From Virgibacillus proomii (GTDB lineage Bacteria > Bacillota > Bacilli > Bacillales > Amphibacillaceae): 64,000 nt of DNA. This document shows positions 52,682 to 60,933 of this stretch, in pieces. The first letter of the stretch is position 1. Each line of letters opens with the position of its first letter. The stretch lies in NCBI RefSeq assembly GCF_900162615.1, contig NZ_FUFN01000010.1:564149-628148 (forward strand), in the 5' to 3' direction. Position numbers and translations under genes: made by a program. Under the pieces are notes generated by a model. That model had not been told where the DNA came from, ran no database searches, and worked only from the letters and a program-made list of their open reading frames with translations.

Positions 52682-54394
52682 ATGGATAAAATGGTATTAG
52701 AAGTGCAAAAGTGGCTAAACAAAACGTATAAGGGGAAAAGTGGGTATGAAACTATTCCAGAAAACGGGAAAACAGGTAATACAACAGTAGGAGCTCTTAT
52801 CATTGGCTTACAAATAGAGCTTGGTATACCAAATCCGGTACCAACATTTGGTCCAGCAACTACTAAAAAATTTCCTGGTTTAGCAAGACAGAAAAGTGGT
52901 GCGAAACCAAATAATTTAATTAAAATTCTTCAAGGCGGATTTTGGTGTAAAGGTTATAACCCAGGTGGTTTTTCAGGTAATTTCTTTGGAGACACGGAGA
53001 ATAAAGTTAAAGATTTTGAAAAGGATGTTGGGATTGAACCAACTGGGTTTGTTGATGCAAAACTTATGAAAGCAATACTAAATACAGATGGATTTGTATT
53101 AAGTCGTAGTTCCGGACGACCACATGTTAGGGAAATACAACAATCGCTCAATAGAGAATATAGTAAATATTTTGATTATATACCGAGGAATGGTATTTAT
53201 GAAAGGAAGACAAACAAAGCTTTAATATACGCTTTGCAACATGAAGAAGGTATTGGTCATATAGCGAATGGAAATTTTGGTCCTGCAACTATCGAAAATT
53301 GTCCTACGTTAAGCTATGATAATGCACCAGTGAACTTTACAAGAATTTTGCAGTGGTCGCTTGCATGTAACGGCCCTTTATACGACCCATATCCTTATAA
53401 TGGGGATTTCAGTCCCCAAGTAGAAACGGCTGTAAATTTGTTTAAGGAATTTATGACCTTACCTCCTAACGGGGTTGCTGATATGCCGACCATTAAGCAA
53501 TTACTAACAAGCAATGGGTACACAGATCGCCCAGCAATTGCTTGTGATGCGTCTACAGTCATTGATTATAAAACCGTTAAAACGCTACGTGATTATAACT
53601 ATCAGATTATCGGTCGTTATTTAACAGGTAATGTGGCAACTGATGCTGGTCTCCGCTCAAAAGCGATGACTCATGAGGAACTAAGCATTCTTGCAGTAAA
53701 TGGTATACGCGTCTTTCCAATATACCAAGATGGAGGTTATTATCATGAATACTTTGTACCAGGAAAAGGCACGGAGGATGCATGGAAAGCCATTAGAGCG
53801 GCATACGAGCTCGGATTCCCATCTGGTGCAACGATTTATTTTGCTGTTGACTACGACGCTTATGATTTTCAAGTAAGGGGTAATATTATTCCTTATCTAG
53901 CAGAAGTGCGTTCTGTGCTCGATATCACTAAAGGAGGAGACTTACCAGAATACAAGCTAGGTGTTTATGGCTCTCGTAACACCTGTATACAAGCGCAATC
54001 AAATAGCAGTGTGTTAGCGGATTACAGTTTTGTGGGAAACATGTCTACAGGTTATAGTGGTAACTTAGGATTTCCCATGCCTACCAATTGGTCCTTTAAT
54101 CAATTTCATGAAACAACAATTGGTTTAGGCGGTTCTGGTATGCTTGGTATTGACAAAAACGATTATTCAGGCAAAGACCCAGGTGTGTCAGCAGTAAATC
54201 CTCCTGATAATCCGGAAATTAGTAAAGAATACCGAGCAAAACACGATGCGTTTGTAGAAATGGGCAAAAACATACCGGGATTGCAAAAATTTGCCCCTGA
54301 ATTATTGCAACGAATATTAATTTTAGTTCCACTCATAGAGTTGTTGATATCCCAAATATTGCATCTATTGATGTGGAATTCAGCGAACAGTTAA
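52682..54394 (+). CDS. DUF1906 glycoside-hydrolase-like protein with peptidoglycan-binding repeats
   Basis: The protein has 570 residues. Three peptidoglycan-binding-like units occupy about 1-280 (VLEVQKWLN, KILQGGFWCKGYNPGG, REIQQSLNREYSKYF, TRILQWSLACNGP). A DUF1906 TIM-barrel domain (about 285-505) follows: ACDASTVIDYKTVKTLRDY, IIGRYLTGN, RVFPIYQDGG, TIYFAVDYDA and KLGVYGSR. It probably acts on cell wall. ATG follows AAAGGAGGAG. The last residues (about 543 on) are out of register: a neighbouring frame continues the protein, so a frameshift near 54300-54330 has cut it. Confidence 0.85.
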   Translation: MDKMVLEVQKWLNKTYKGKSGYETIPENGKTGNTTVGALIIGLQIELGIPNPVPTFGPATTKKFPGLARQKSGAKPNNLIKILQGGFWCKGYNPGGFSGNFFGDTENKVKDFEKDVGIEPTGFVDAKLMKAILNTDGFVLSRSSGRPHVREIQQSLNREYSKYFDYIPRNGIYERKTNKALIYALQHEEGIGHIANGNFGPATIENCPTLSYDNAPVNFTRILQWSLACNGPLYDPYPYNGDFSPQVETAVNLFKEFMTLPPNGVADMPTIKQLLTSNGYTDRPAIACDASTVIDYKTVKTLRDYNYQIIGRYLTGNVATDAGLRSKAMTHEELSILAVNGIRVFPIYQDGGYYHEYFVPGKGTEDAWKAIRAAYELGFPSGATIYFAVDYDAYDFQVRGNIIPYLAEVRSVLDITKGGDLPEYKLGVYGSRNTCIQAQSNSSVLADYSFVGNMSTGYSGNLGFPMPTNWSFNQFHETTIGLGGSGMLGIDKNDYSGKDPGVSAVNPPDNPEISKEYRAKHDAFVEMGKNIPGLQKFAPELLQRILILVPLIELLISQILHLLMWNSANS

Positions 54395-54882
54395 ATCCTC
54401 CTACAGAAGGAGGAACGACAACGACACTTCAAGTCACGCCTGATGGGGTAAGCGGAAGCCTTGAGAGTTTACTTGGAGAAAACATCGCACAATTTACTCA
54501 AAATCGACTTGGTTTTTATGAAGATTTTATAGACAATATGGCGACTTCTATAGGTACTGGCGCCATTCAGATGACTTTAAAGGGAGCGGGTACTAGTGCA
54601 GAACTCCGAGTAACTGCTTTTAAAGAAGAAATCCCAGTAGAAGGTGGAGGGAATCTTCAACTTGCTGTCACAGTAATCTTTACAGTCGATATGGATCTGA
54701 CTCCTGTAATAGATGCGTTTACTTCAAAGGAGGCTAAAGCTGCCGGGGTGTTATTAGGAATACTGTTTGTAGTCGGCTTAGCAGTGACTTATGGCATTCC
54801 TGTAATATCTGGGTTGGCTGCGGCTACTGTTGTCGCATTATTAATAGGAGATCGAGATGATATAGATGACGGTCCAGCCTGA
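54373..54882 (+). pseudogene. Detached C-terminal part of the DUF1906 protein
   Basis: This frame is open from about 54300 (NINFSSTHRVVDIPNIASID) and joins naturally to the upstream domain; it has no ribosome binding site of its own. It has about 190 residues: a beta-rich part (TTTTLQVTPDGVSGSLES, GAIQMTLKGAGTSAELRV), then two hydrophobic segments (VLLGILFVVGLAVTYGIPVI) and an acidic end. The intact gene would have encoded about 730 residues. The ATG at 54373 is probably not a true start. Confidence 0.7.
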
Positions 54883-54896
54883 TTAAAACTCTATAC

Positions 54897-54932
54897 AAAA
54901 TAGCCCCGGCAGTTCGGTGGGGCTATTTTTTT
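54897..54932 (+). terminator. Strong terminator between convergent genes
   Basis: AATAGCCCC and GGGGCTATT with a 10-base loop, followed by T8; A-rich on the other side, so it may also serve the minus strand. Confidence 0.9.
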
Positions 54933-55426
54933 TAATTAATAACTTTTCGTTTTATAAATTCTTGATACGTCTTCACTTCTTCTACGTTCATATTTTCAGG
55001 TTCTTTCTTAATTGTAATTGCTTGTAAGTCAGTAAGATATAAGAAATAACGTTCCCCATCTTCTTTAAGTTGTTTCAAATCATCCCATTGGATTTTTTCA
55101 GTTAAATTTCTCGATTCTTTAATGAACCCCTCTTCAGATAAATTTAATGTAAAAACACCTAGTTTGTTTTTGTTATGTTCAAGGATATCTTTAAACCGCT
55201 TAATATTAGCAACCTCATACCACTTCCATAGTATAGGAGATAGGATTAGAGAGAGAATAAACCCAAACATTGTTATTAAATCAGCAATTACTAATACAAA
55301 CATGGATAATAAAAGGTATATCACTATTACCATTATTCTAGCTTTCCTATGAAATTTAGTGGTTTTTATAGCATTTTTTTGCTGAGCAATTAAATCTTTA
55401 TCGGTTATATTGAATTTTGCAATCAA
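54932..55426 (-). CDS. YcxB-like membrane protein
   Basis: About 164 residues from TTG 55426, which has GGGAGGG at good spacing; the longer frame to 55456 includes that site. Two hydrophobic segments (about 30-50 and 55-72) are followed by a YcxB-type cytoplasmic domain (FTLNLSEEGFIKESRNL, KIQWDDLKQLKEDGERYFLYL, IKKEP). It lies 45 bases downstream of the partner and lipase genes in the same direction. It could be a membrane immunity or accessory protein of that cluster, though YcxB-like proteins also occur elsewhere. Confidence 0.75.
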   Translation of the reverse strand: MIAKFNITDKDLIAQQKNAIKTTKFHRKARIMVIVIYLLLSMFVLVIADLITMFGFILSLILSPILWKWYEVANIKRFKDILEHNKNKLGVFTLNLSEEGFIKESRNLTEKIQWDDLKQLKEDGERYFLYLTDLQAITIKKEPENMNVEEVKTYQEFIKRKVIN

Positions 55427-55470
55427 ATACGCACCCTCCCTTTTTTGAAATTGCAACGAATTATTTATAT

Positions 55471-55776
55471 TTATAATTTTAACATAACATTTTCATAGTT
55501 TTCCTTGTAAACCTGGTCCATTTCGTTTAGCTGAATTATATTTTCTATAAAGCGATTCGTCAAGGCATGACTTGCTTTTCCATCAAAATATTGATTAATT
55601 TTGCTTAAAATGTTCTGATGTTTTTGGGAAAGTGACCAAACAGCGTAACTATGCTCTAAGTATAACCTTGTAAACTCTACATTTTCTTCTAAATCCTGTT
55701 TGATTTGTTTCTTTAACAATTCTTTTTGTGCATTGGTTTCCAGGTAATCTTTCCACCAATCACTTATATTACTCAT
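55471..55776 (-). CDS. Small helical protein, candidate type VII effector partner
   Basis: The protein has 101 residues from ATG 55776 (MSNISDWWKDYLE) with AGGGATGG upstream. It is predicted all-helical, without signal. A helix-turn-helix-like hairpin with FDGKASHALTNRFIENI at the turn is reminiscent of WXG100/LXG-associated partners. It lies 14 bases after the lipase-like gene, the position where helper proteins of T7SS effectors are encoded. A 28-base copy of its 3-prime end survives at 51591. Confidence 0.65.
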   Translation of the reverse strand: MSNISDWWKDYLETNAQKELLKKQIKQDLEENVEFTRLYLEHSYAVWSLSQKHQNILSKINQYFDGKASHALTNRFIENIIQLNEMDQVYKENYENVMLKL

Positions 55777-55790
55777 TACCGCACCATCCC

Positions 55791-57059
55791 TTATTGACGT
55801 ATCTGTAACCATTGAGCAAGTATTTGATCCATGTGTTTAAAATCTTTACTCATTTTTTCCATATTGTAAGCTATTTCTCCCGTATCATTTTGGCTTTTTC
55901 GGAGTTTTTCTAGAAGATGTTCAAATTCATTTAAATCAATTAATAATGGTGTACCATCACTCTCAACATCAACTAGTTCACGAAAAATTTCATCTACATG
56001 AGCAGTGTTTAATTTATCATATTTTCCTGAACCGACCATATTTCTGTATGTATTTTTTAACTCTTTCATTGTAGCTATATGATCATCAAGTAATCGAGTT
56101 AGTGCCCTTCTAGTAGTTGCAACCAACTCTTCACTTTCCTGCATCTCCATAGCCAGTTGATGCATTAGCTCGGTTTGAATACGGACATGAAAGTCATGAA
56201 CGCCACTATTTTTCAATTCTAGCGGAGAGGATAGCAACTGCCCCCGGATTTTTTCACCATATAACAGGTGAGGGAGTAAATATCCTTCTTCATTAAACAT
56301 CCCCTCACTTAAATAGTTCTTGATACCGTGAGTCTTAAGTGTTTTTCCATTTTTGTCTGCCGGATTGCCGACATAGTATACGGAGCCAATGGATTGGTTA
56401 TAGAAAGTACCAACGATGTCATTAGGGTAAGTGTAAGAAATAATATTATCTTTAAATTCTCCATTTAAAGCTCGTTTCTGATCTTCTTTGGATAAAAGAT
56501 CAAACACGTCAGCTGCAGCAAACGTAACGGCGTTTGAGTCATGTTTGACAGCGAAATATTGGGCAAGTCCTCCACCTAGAGAATGTCCTGTAAAAACGAT
56601 GTTGTTCGCTCCATGTTTCTTTACATATTTTTCAACAATGGGTGCAGCTTCTGTAAATTGATTTTTGTTGGTATACGTGAGGGTTTTATCTTTGGAGTTA
56701 AGTTTCGCTTTCCCGGTTGTTAAAGCTGCGTCTTGGGATGGAGTTCCTAAATAAGGTGTTTTTCCATATTCTTTTTTGGTATAATCGGAATCACCAAGAA
56801 TAATTCCCTGAATATCTTCTTCAATATCTTTAGAAGACTCTGTTCCCCTGAAACTGATAACGATTGCATTTGTATCGGGATTTTGGAGCACGTAACCGTC
56901 TAATCCAGTATCTTTATCCTTAATGGTCTCGATGTTTTTCCAAGTAGAAATTTTCCCATTATCCAATATAACTTCAATTTTAGAACGGTTGTTTTTATAA
57001 GTTCTTTCTGAAATTCTACTTAATACTTTATCACTAAGATTATTGCTCAAAATTACCAT
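55791..57059 (-). CDS. Lipase-domain protein with C-terminal helical domain, TslA-like type VII toxin candidate
   Basis: About 422 residues from ATG 57059 (an alternative TTG at 57050 has better spacing to AAAGGA). The N-terminal half is an alpha/beta hydrolase of the class 3 lipase type: AIVISFRGTESSKD and the elbow IVFTGHSLGGGLAQYFAVKH, with Asp in YPNDIVGTFY and His in KTHGIKN. The C-terminal about 150 residues are helical (FHVRIQTELMHQLAMEMQES, EELVATTRRALTRLLDD), resembling an LXG-like targeting region placed at the C-terminus. This reversed order is that of the staphylococcal T7SS phospholipase toxin TslA. No signal peptide is present. Confidence 0.75.
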   Translation of the reverse strand: MVILSNNLSDKVLSRISERTYKNNRSKIEVILDNGKISTWKNIETIKDKDTGLDGYVLQNPDTNAIVISFRGTESSKDIEEDIQGIILGDSDYTKKEYGKTPYLGTPSQDAALTTGKAKLNSKDKTLTYTNKNQFTEAAPIVEKYVKKHGANNIVFTGHSLGGGLAQYFAVKHDSNAVTFAAADVFDLLSKEDQKRALNGEFKDNIISYTYPNDIVGTFYNQSIGSVYYVGNPADKNGKTLKTHGIKNYLSEGMFNEEGYLLPHLLYGEKIRGQLLSSPLELKNSGVHDFHVRIQTELMHQLAMEMQESEELVATTRRALTRLLDDHIATMKELKNTYRNMVGSGKYDKLNTAHVDEIFRELVDVESDGTPLLIDLNEFEHLLEKLRKSQNDTGEIAYNMEKMSKDFKHMDQILAQWLQIRQ

Positions 57060-57093
57060 TCCTTTCCTGTGAGAATAAGGAGGCCAGGATCTG

Positions 57094-57432
57094 ATGAAGA
57101 AAATACTGTTGATGTCTTTTGGAATCATTATACTATTAGGGGGTTGTAATGTGAAATCAAACAATGAAACTTATGATCAGACAACGAAAGAAAGGGCTCA
57201 AGAAGCTGTTGAACAATATATTAAGAATAACTATGAGGGGATAAAGTCTGTCGAGATTGTGGACATCTATCAAAGTCCGATGGGGGGCTTGACTGTTGAT
57301 GGAACTATTAATGGAGGGGAAGCTGATTTTTCAGCTGGTGTAGAAAGTAATTATAAAGTGGGCAGTGTAGGGTTGAGTGAAGGGTTTCCAGAAAGGAAAG
57401 AAGAATGTAAAGAAGAAGAATGCGATTATTAG
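57094..57432 (+). CDS. DUF1433-type lipoprotein, candidate immunity protein
   Basis: A 112-residue lipoprotein. The signal peptide ends ILLGGCNVK (Cys about 18). The body resembles DUF1433: ERAQEAVEQYIKNNYEG, SVEIVDIYQSPMGGLTVDG and INGGEADFSAGVE. Immunity proteins (TilA) of the staphylococcal lipase toxin TslA belong to DUF1433 and sit on the outer face of the membrane. It is divergent from the lipase-like gene, the two starts being only about 35 bases apart. AAGGAGG precedes the ATG. Confidence 0.75.
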   Translation: MKKILLMSFGIIILLGGCNVKSNNETYDQTTKERAQEAVEQYIKNNYEGIKSVEIVDIYQSPMGGLTVDGTINGGEADFSAGVESNYKVGSVGLSEGFPERKEECKEEECDY

Positions 57433-57591
57433 TTAAAACGCTTTTTTCACGCCGTTTGGAGAACTTGAACGGGGTTAAACGCTGTGCTATAATGAGCATA
57501 CAGTCGATAATACGTTTAAAGTGTTCGTATACGGTAGTCGCATTGACCTTTGGTGTAGGTTCGTCGCGTCATCCTTTTTCGTGAGAATATA

Positions 57592-57622
57592 GCCCCGTTC
57601 TTATTGGACGGGGCATTCTTGT
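57592..57622 (+). terminator. Hairpin after the lipoprotein gene
   Basis: GCCCCGT and ACGGGGC around TCTTATTGG, followed by ATTCTTGTCATTTT. Confidence 0.6.
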
Positions 57623-57675
57623 CATTTTTGCGTGGTGAGTTGCGAAATAATAGGAAATCTAAAAACCAGACCCCT

Positions 57676-57774
57676 TTATTCATCGTTGATTTTAATTTTC
57701 GTTTTAATATCTCCCCAGAAATCAACTTCCACTATATATTGTTGGTTATCTAGGAAAACTTTTTTCACATTCAT
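57676..57774 (-). CDS. Small protein (32 residues)
   Basis: ATG 57774 follows AGAGGAT by about nine bases. The product reads MNVKKVFLDNQQYIVEVDFW, then GDIKTKIKIND and Glu before the stop. It is strongly beta-like and charged. It is too short to assign. It is first to last among four small minus-strand frames (57676-58572) that look phage-derived. Confidence 0.5.
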   Translation of the reverse strand: MNVKKVFLDNQQYIVEVDFWGDIKTKIKINDE

Positions 57775-57788
57775 AGTCTTAGTATCCT

Positions 57789-57956
57789 CTATAATAAATC
57801 GTTTTCTTTTACGTTAAATGCCTCTCTGATGTCCTCATTTATATTTTCCTCTCTGTGGGATAAATAAATAACGCCTAAAATACTTAAAAGCATGATGAAG
57901 CCAAGCGTAATTCTAATTAAAATAGTTTCTTTTTCTATACGGCTAATATCAAACAT
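57789..57956 (-). CDS. Small membrane protein (55 residues)
   Basis: ATG 57956 follows GGAGGTGA with ideal spacing. MFDISRIEKETILIRI leads into one membrane helix (LGFIMLLSILGVIYL), then an acidic tail (REENINEDIREAFNVKE). Function unknown. It lies 14 bases before the 32-residue gene, probably in one transcript. Confidence 0.65.
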   Translation of the reverse strand: MFDISRIEKETILIRITLGFIMLLSILGVIYLSHREENINEDIREAFNVKENDLL

Positions 57957-58061
57957 TATTTCACCTCCAATCATTTTGAAATATCATATTTACTTTTATA
58001 TCGCTATATACAAAAAGCAATACAACATCTGTTTATATCCGGATGCTTCGCAAGGCAACAG

Positions 58062-58310
58062 TCACGACCCCTTAAGAGTAGATCGGGGTGAAATACTGGC
58101 CGCTTTTCCGTTTTTGTCTACGACGCGGTAGATGAAGCGTCCTTCTGATTTGTATGCGTAAAGGCGTAGTTTCGCCGCACGCATGAACATAATAGCTTGT
58201 TTTACACTTATCTTATGTTTCTCAGTTAGTCGGTCATTTTGTTTTTTTGTTTCGTGTTGATCATAGGTGCTCACTCCTTTTTTATTTAGTGCTTTTTGTC
58301 CGGGCTTCAC
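58062..58310 (-). CDS. Small basic protein, phage-like (up to 82 residues)
   Basis: The basic C-terminal half, KQAIMFMRAAKLRLYAYKSE with FIYRVVDKNGKAAS, suggests a nucleic-acid-binding protein. The start is unclear: the only strong site (AAAGGAGTGAG) is followed by an ATG in another frame, giving just 12 codons. The in-frame GTG lies too close. Either a GTG start is used or a frameshift is present. It overlaps the upstream gene by 29 bases. Confidence 0.5.
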   Translation of the reverse strand: MKPGQKALNKKGVSTYDQHETKKQNDRLTEKHKISVKQAIMFMRAAKLRLYAYKSEGRFIYRVVDKNGKAASISPRSTLKGS

Positions 58311-58572
58311 GCTTATTGGTATCGCTTTTCTTTGGTTCGGGGAGATTTATATGAATACGTCGTATTAGCGCTCCATTGTTCCCTGCTACGGTGTCGGTGA
58401 AAGCTTTCAAGTCTTTCATGATGCGTCTTGTCCTTTTATGATATAGATGTGTCTTATTTATAGGCTCCTCCGCATCAAGTAGTGCGGTGATTACAGCGTA
58501 TGTCGCTTCGATAACAAAACGGCTATCTTTATCTATCAACGTGTCAGGTAGTTCCTCCGTCATGCGCTGCAT
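58282..58572 (-). CDS. Small phage-like protein, start possibly frameshifted
   Basis: Up to 96 residues: MQRMTEELPDTLIDKDSRFV, ALLDAEEPINKTHLYHKRTR, RIMKDLKAFTDTVAGNNGAL. It is helical and charged; the family is not recognised. A perfect AAAGGAGGG site lies upstream, but its ATG reads MSDIF and stops. One added base there would join it to this frame as MSDI-LKSMQRM, so a single-base deletion is likely. Confidence 0.5.
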   Translation of the reverse strand: MQRMTEELPDTLIDKDSRFVIEATYAVITALLDAEEPINKTHLYHKRTRRIMKDLKAFTDTVAGNNGALIRRIHINLPEPKKSDTNKREARTKSTK

Positions 58573-58619
58573 TGATTTTAGAATATGTCGCTCATGATGA
58601 TCCCTCCTTTTTTAAGTTT

Positions 58620-58994
58620 GGTTTATGTATAATTGGTACGTTCGCATACCCAAAAGTACGATATTGATTAATCAATATTTGTTTTTCTCTACCAGATACC
58701 CACACGGATTTTACTTATAGATAATTTCGTATTTAGCTACTTGGTAACTATTTTTTTACTTGGTTGTCAAAACGGAGCAAACAAGCTTTATTTTCATTGG
58801 CGATAGCTAAAACGCACCCGTTATCTTTGAGTGTGTTTTTCAGATCATTTTAAATGATTCAAGCGATTGGTCTTTCTGCGCTTTTAGTAGTGAGGCTTAT
58901 TTTTATTTTTGTGTTTTTGGTATTTATTTATTAACGTGCCGATTATAATAAAAGTAAGCATGACAGCGGGAACCACAAAGAACATAATCACCCA
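58620..58994. other. Intergenic region upstream of the small phage-like genes
   Basis: AT-rich. ATTGATTAATCAATAT near 58662 is a small palindrome that may be an operator for the minus-strand genes. CGTTTTGAC-like promoter pieces are possible near 58770. No gene is supported. Confidence 0.35.
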
Positions 58995-59264
58995 TTGATA
59001 ATATGTAAACGGAAACTAAAAAAGAGTTGTTTGTTCAGTATTTGCCTGTTAAGCGAAGATCAAGTAGTAAAATGCCTTAAAATTCTTGATATGAAAGATT
59101 TTCTAAGCTTATTTGAAAGAAAAAGACCTACATTTGAAATAAACAATGTTAACGAGACTATCTTAGATAATTTCAAAAGAAGAGAATGGATAAAGGGTTA
59201 TAAAAACGAAAGAGGTTTTTTCCGTGCAATCGGTCGTGATAGGTCAGATATTTTAAAAGTGTAG
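58995..59264 (+). pseudogene. Gene fragment, C-terminal part
   Basis: The frame gives a sensible C-terminus (RRPTFEINNVNET-like text; FKRREWIKGYKNERGFFRAI, GRDRSDILKV) but no binding site at its start. The N-terminal part (MIICKRKLKKSCLFS) looks artificial, so it is probably the end of a lost gene. The family is not recognised. Confidence 0.35.
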
Positions 59265-59340
59265 AGGGCTTCTAGTGATAACCAGGTATGTATTAGGAGC
59301 ACAATAACATGTATTACCCGAAGTTGGTGTTGTTCCTAAA

Positions 59341-59374
59341 AGAGTCACACAGGAAAACTGTGTGGCTTTTTTTG
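59341..59374. terminator. Strong terminator
   Basis: AGTCACACAG and CTGTGTGGCT pair around GAAAA, followed by T7. Confidence 0.88.
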
Positions 59375-59409
59375 TTCCTGCTTTGTTCCTTTTTAGCTTC
59401 AATATGTAT

Positions 59410-59665
59410 TTTATATAGCCTGTGATCCAGACATGCCACCATTGAAAGAACTCGTTCAACCGGTCCAGAAGTTTTCTATCCAGGCGCAGCGAGCGTACAT
59501 CTTTTTGTCCGAATCGGCGATGCGCGTTGTCTACATATAGTGGATAAGAAGACGGTACCATGAGCCGGAAAATGGATACGAAACAATCGAAAGTACGACG
59601 GTGTAGATATTGCAGCGGAAGAGGGTTCGCATTTGACTCTATTGTCGTGCCGGGATAACTGAACA
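59410..59665 (-). other. GC-richer coding remnant
   Basis: On the minus strand a frame reads NPLPLQYLHRRTFDCF, PLYVDNAHRRFGQKDVRSLR and LLDRLNEFFQWWHVWITGYI. Base composition is clearly richer in G+C than its surroundings. It may be a piece of a mobile element or phage gene; I cannot name it. No start or binding site. Confidence 0.3.
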
Positions 59666-59739
59666 TATCTAATCATTTCGTAATGAATAATGGACGACAA
59701 TGGATGGTTTACAGTATCATTCAAGTCAGGGGGGAAAAT

Positions 59740-60681
59740 ATGCATATTGTTGTGTTAGGGGCAGGTGCCCTGGGAAGTTATTTTGGACTGCGTTTACAAG
59801 AAGCTGGAGCAAATGTTACATTTTTAGTCAGAAAAACAAGAAGCGAACATTTAAAGCGATATGGTTTAGCAATTCATAGTACACAAGGAGACTTTCACGC
59901 TGAACAGCTGCATGTAGAAACAGATCCAGTTAATATTAAGTGTCCCGATATATTGTTAGTAAGTGTAAAAGGTTACCATTTAGCAGGGGCCATGGATCAA
60001 ATACGAACAATTGCCGATAAAGGCGCCTATGTATTACCAGTGTTAAATGGGATCGAACATTTAGAGGTGTTGCAGAAGGAAATCGGCAAAAAAAAGGTGT
60101 TAGGCGGCTTGTCCTTTATTATCGCTACGTTAAATAAACAAGGTCATGTAGAACATACAAGTGACTTTCATAAGCTTATTTTTGGACCATTGCATCCAGA
60201 GCAAGCGGAAATCTGCTCCCGTTTAGAAAAGCTAACTAATAAAGCTAACGTAACAGGTAGAAATACGGATAATATCCTTTATGAGCTGTGGAAAAAGTAT
60301 ATGTTTATTACTGCTTTTTCCGGAATTACGACGGCGGTCAGGTTGCCAATTGGAAAAATTAGAGAGAGCGAAGAAACGTTTCACATTGCCAAAAGAATCT
60401 TGAAAGAGATGAAATTATTAGCTAACGTATATAATGTAAACATTACCGATAAGGATGTAGCAGAAGCAATCGAAAACATGCAACAGTTTAATGCAGGAGC
60501 TACTTCATCGATGCATCAAGACTTACGAAAGAGACTAACACTCGAATTGGAACATTTACACGGAGGAGCTATTCGACTAGGAAAGGCAAAACAGCTTGAT
60601 TTAGTATATACGAAAATTATTTATGGCCTAATAAAACCATTTGAAAATTTAAATGAACGTGTTTGTTCAACACGACAATAG
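59740..60681 (+). CDS. panE: 2-dehydropantoate 2-reductase (ketopantoate reductase)
   Basis: An NADPH-dependent reductase of 313 residues making pantoate for coenzyme A synthesis. The N-terminal Rossmann motif is VVLGAGALGSYFGLRL. Further motifs are VSVKGYHL, PVLNGIEHLE, the catalytic Lys in LYELWKKYMFITAFSG and a C-terminal helical domain (TSSMHQDLRKRLTLELEHLH). ATG 59740 follows AGGGGGG; the longer frame from 59683 lacks a site. It may be one of several ApbA/PanE paralogues. Confidence 0.9.
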   Translation: MHIVVLGAGALGSYFGLRLQEAGANVTFLVRKTRSEHLKRYGLAIHSTQGDFHAEQLHVETDPVNIKCPDILLVSVKGYHLAGAMDQIRTIADKGAYVLPVLNGIEHLEVLQKEIGKKKVLGGLSFIIATLNKQGHVEHTSDFHKLIFGPLHPEQAEICSRLEKLTNKANVTGRNTDNILYELWKKYMFITAFSGITTAVRLPIGKIRESEETFHIAKRILKEMKLLANVYNVNITDKDVAEAIENMQQFNAGATSSMHQDLRKRLTLELEHLHGGAIRLGKAKQLDLVYTKIIYGLIKPFENLNERVCSTRQ

Positions 60682-60753
60682 ATTGACCTAAGAAATTCGA
60701 TGCACATCATTTTTATTAAACTTTTGAACATCTAATTAAAGTGAGGTATAGTT

Positions 60754-60918
60754 ATGTCAACATCGATGATTATAGTGATTATTTCCATCATCGTAGTGAT
60801 ACTGGTTCTTGCCCTATCATTAGTAACAATTGGAAAAGGGTATGCGCATGAACATAAGGTTGATCCATTGCCAGGAGAAAAGGCAGACAGCAGCAATGAA
60901 AATAATGCAGATATGTAA
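60754..60918 (+). CDS. Small membrane protein, YtzI-like (54 residues)
   Basis: ATG 60754 follows GTGAGGT. It reads MSTSMIIVIISIIVVILVLA, a single membrane helix, then GKGYAHEHKVDPLPGEK and a polar tail. The KGYxxxHxVDPLP pattern recalls the YtzI mini-proteins of Bacillus. Function unknown. It lies 15 bases before the oxidoreductase gene, probably in the same transcript. Confidence 0.75.
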   Translation: MSTSMIIVIISIIVVILVLALSLVTIGKGYAHEHKVDPLPGEKADSSNENNADM

Positions 60919-60933
60919 AGAGGAGAGTGCAAA

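Noticed and set aside
54300..54400. Programmed minus-1 frameshift in the DUF1906 gene
   Set aside because: No X-XXY-YYZ slippery sequence or downstream pseudoknot is evident, so an ordinary mutation is preferred.
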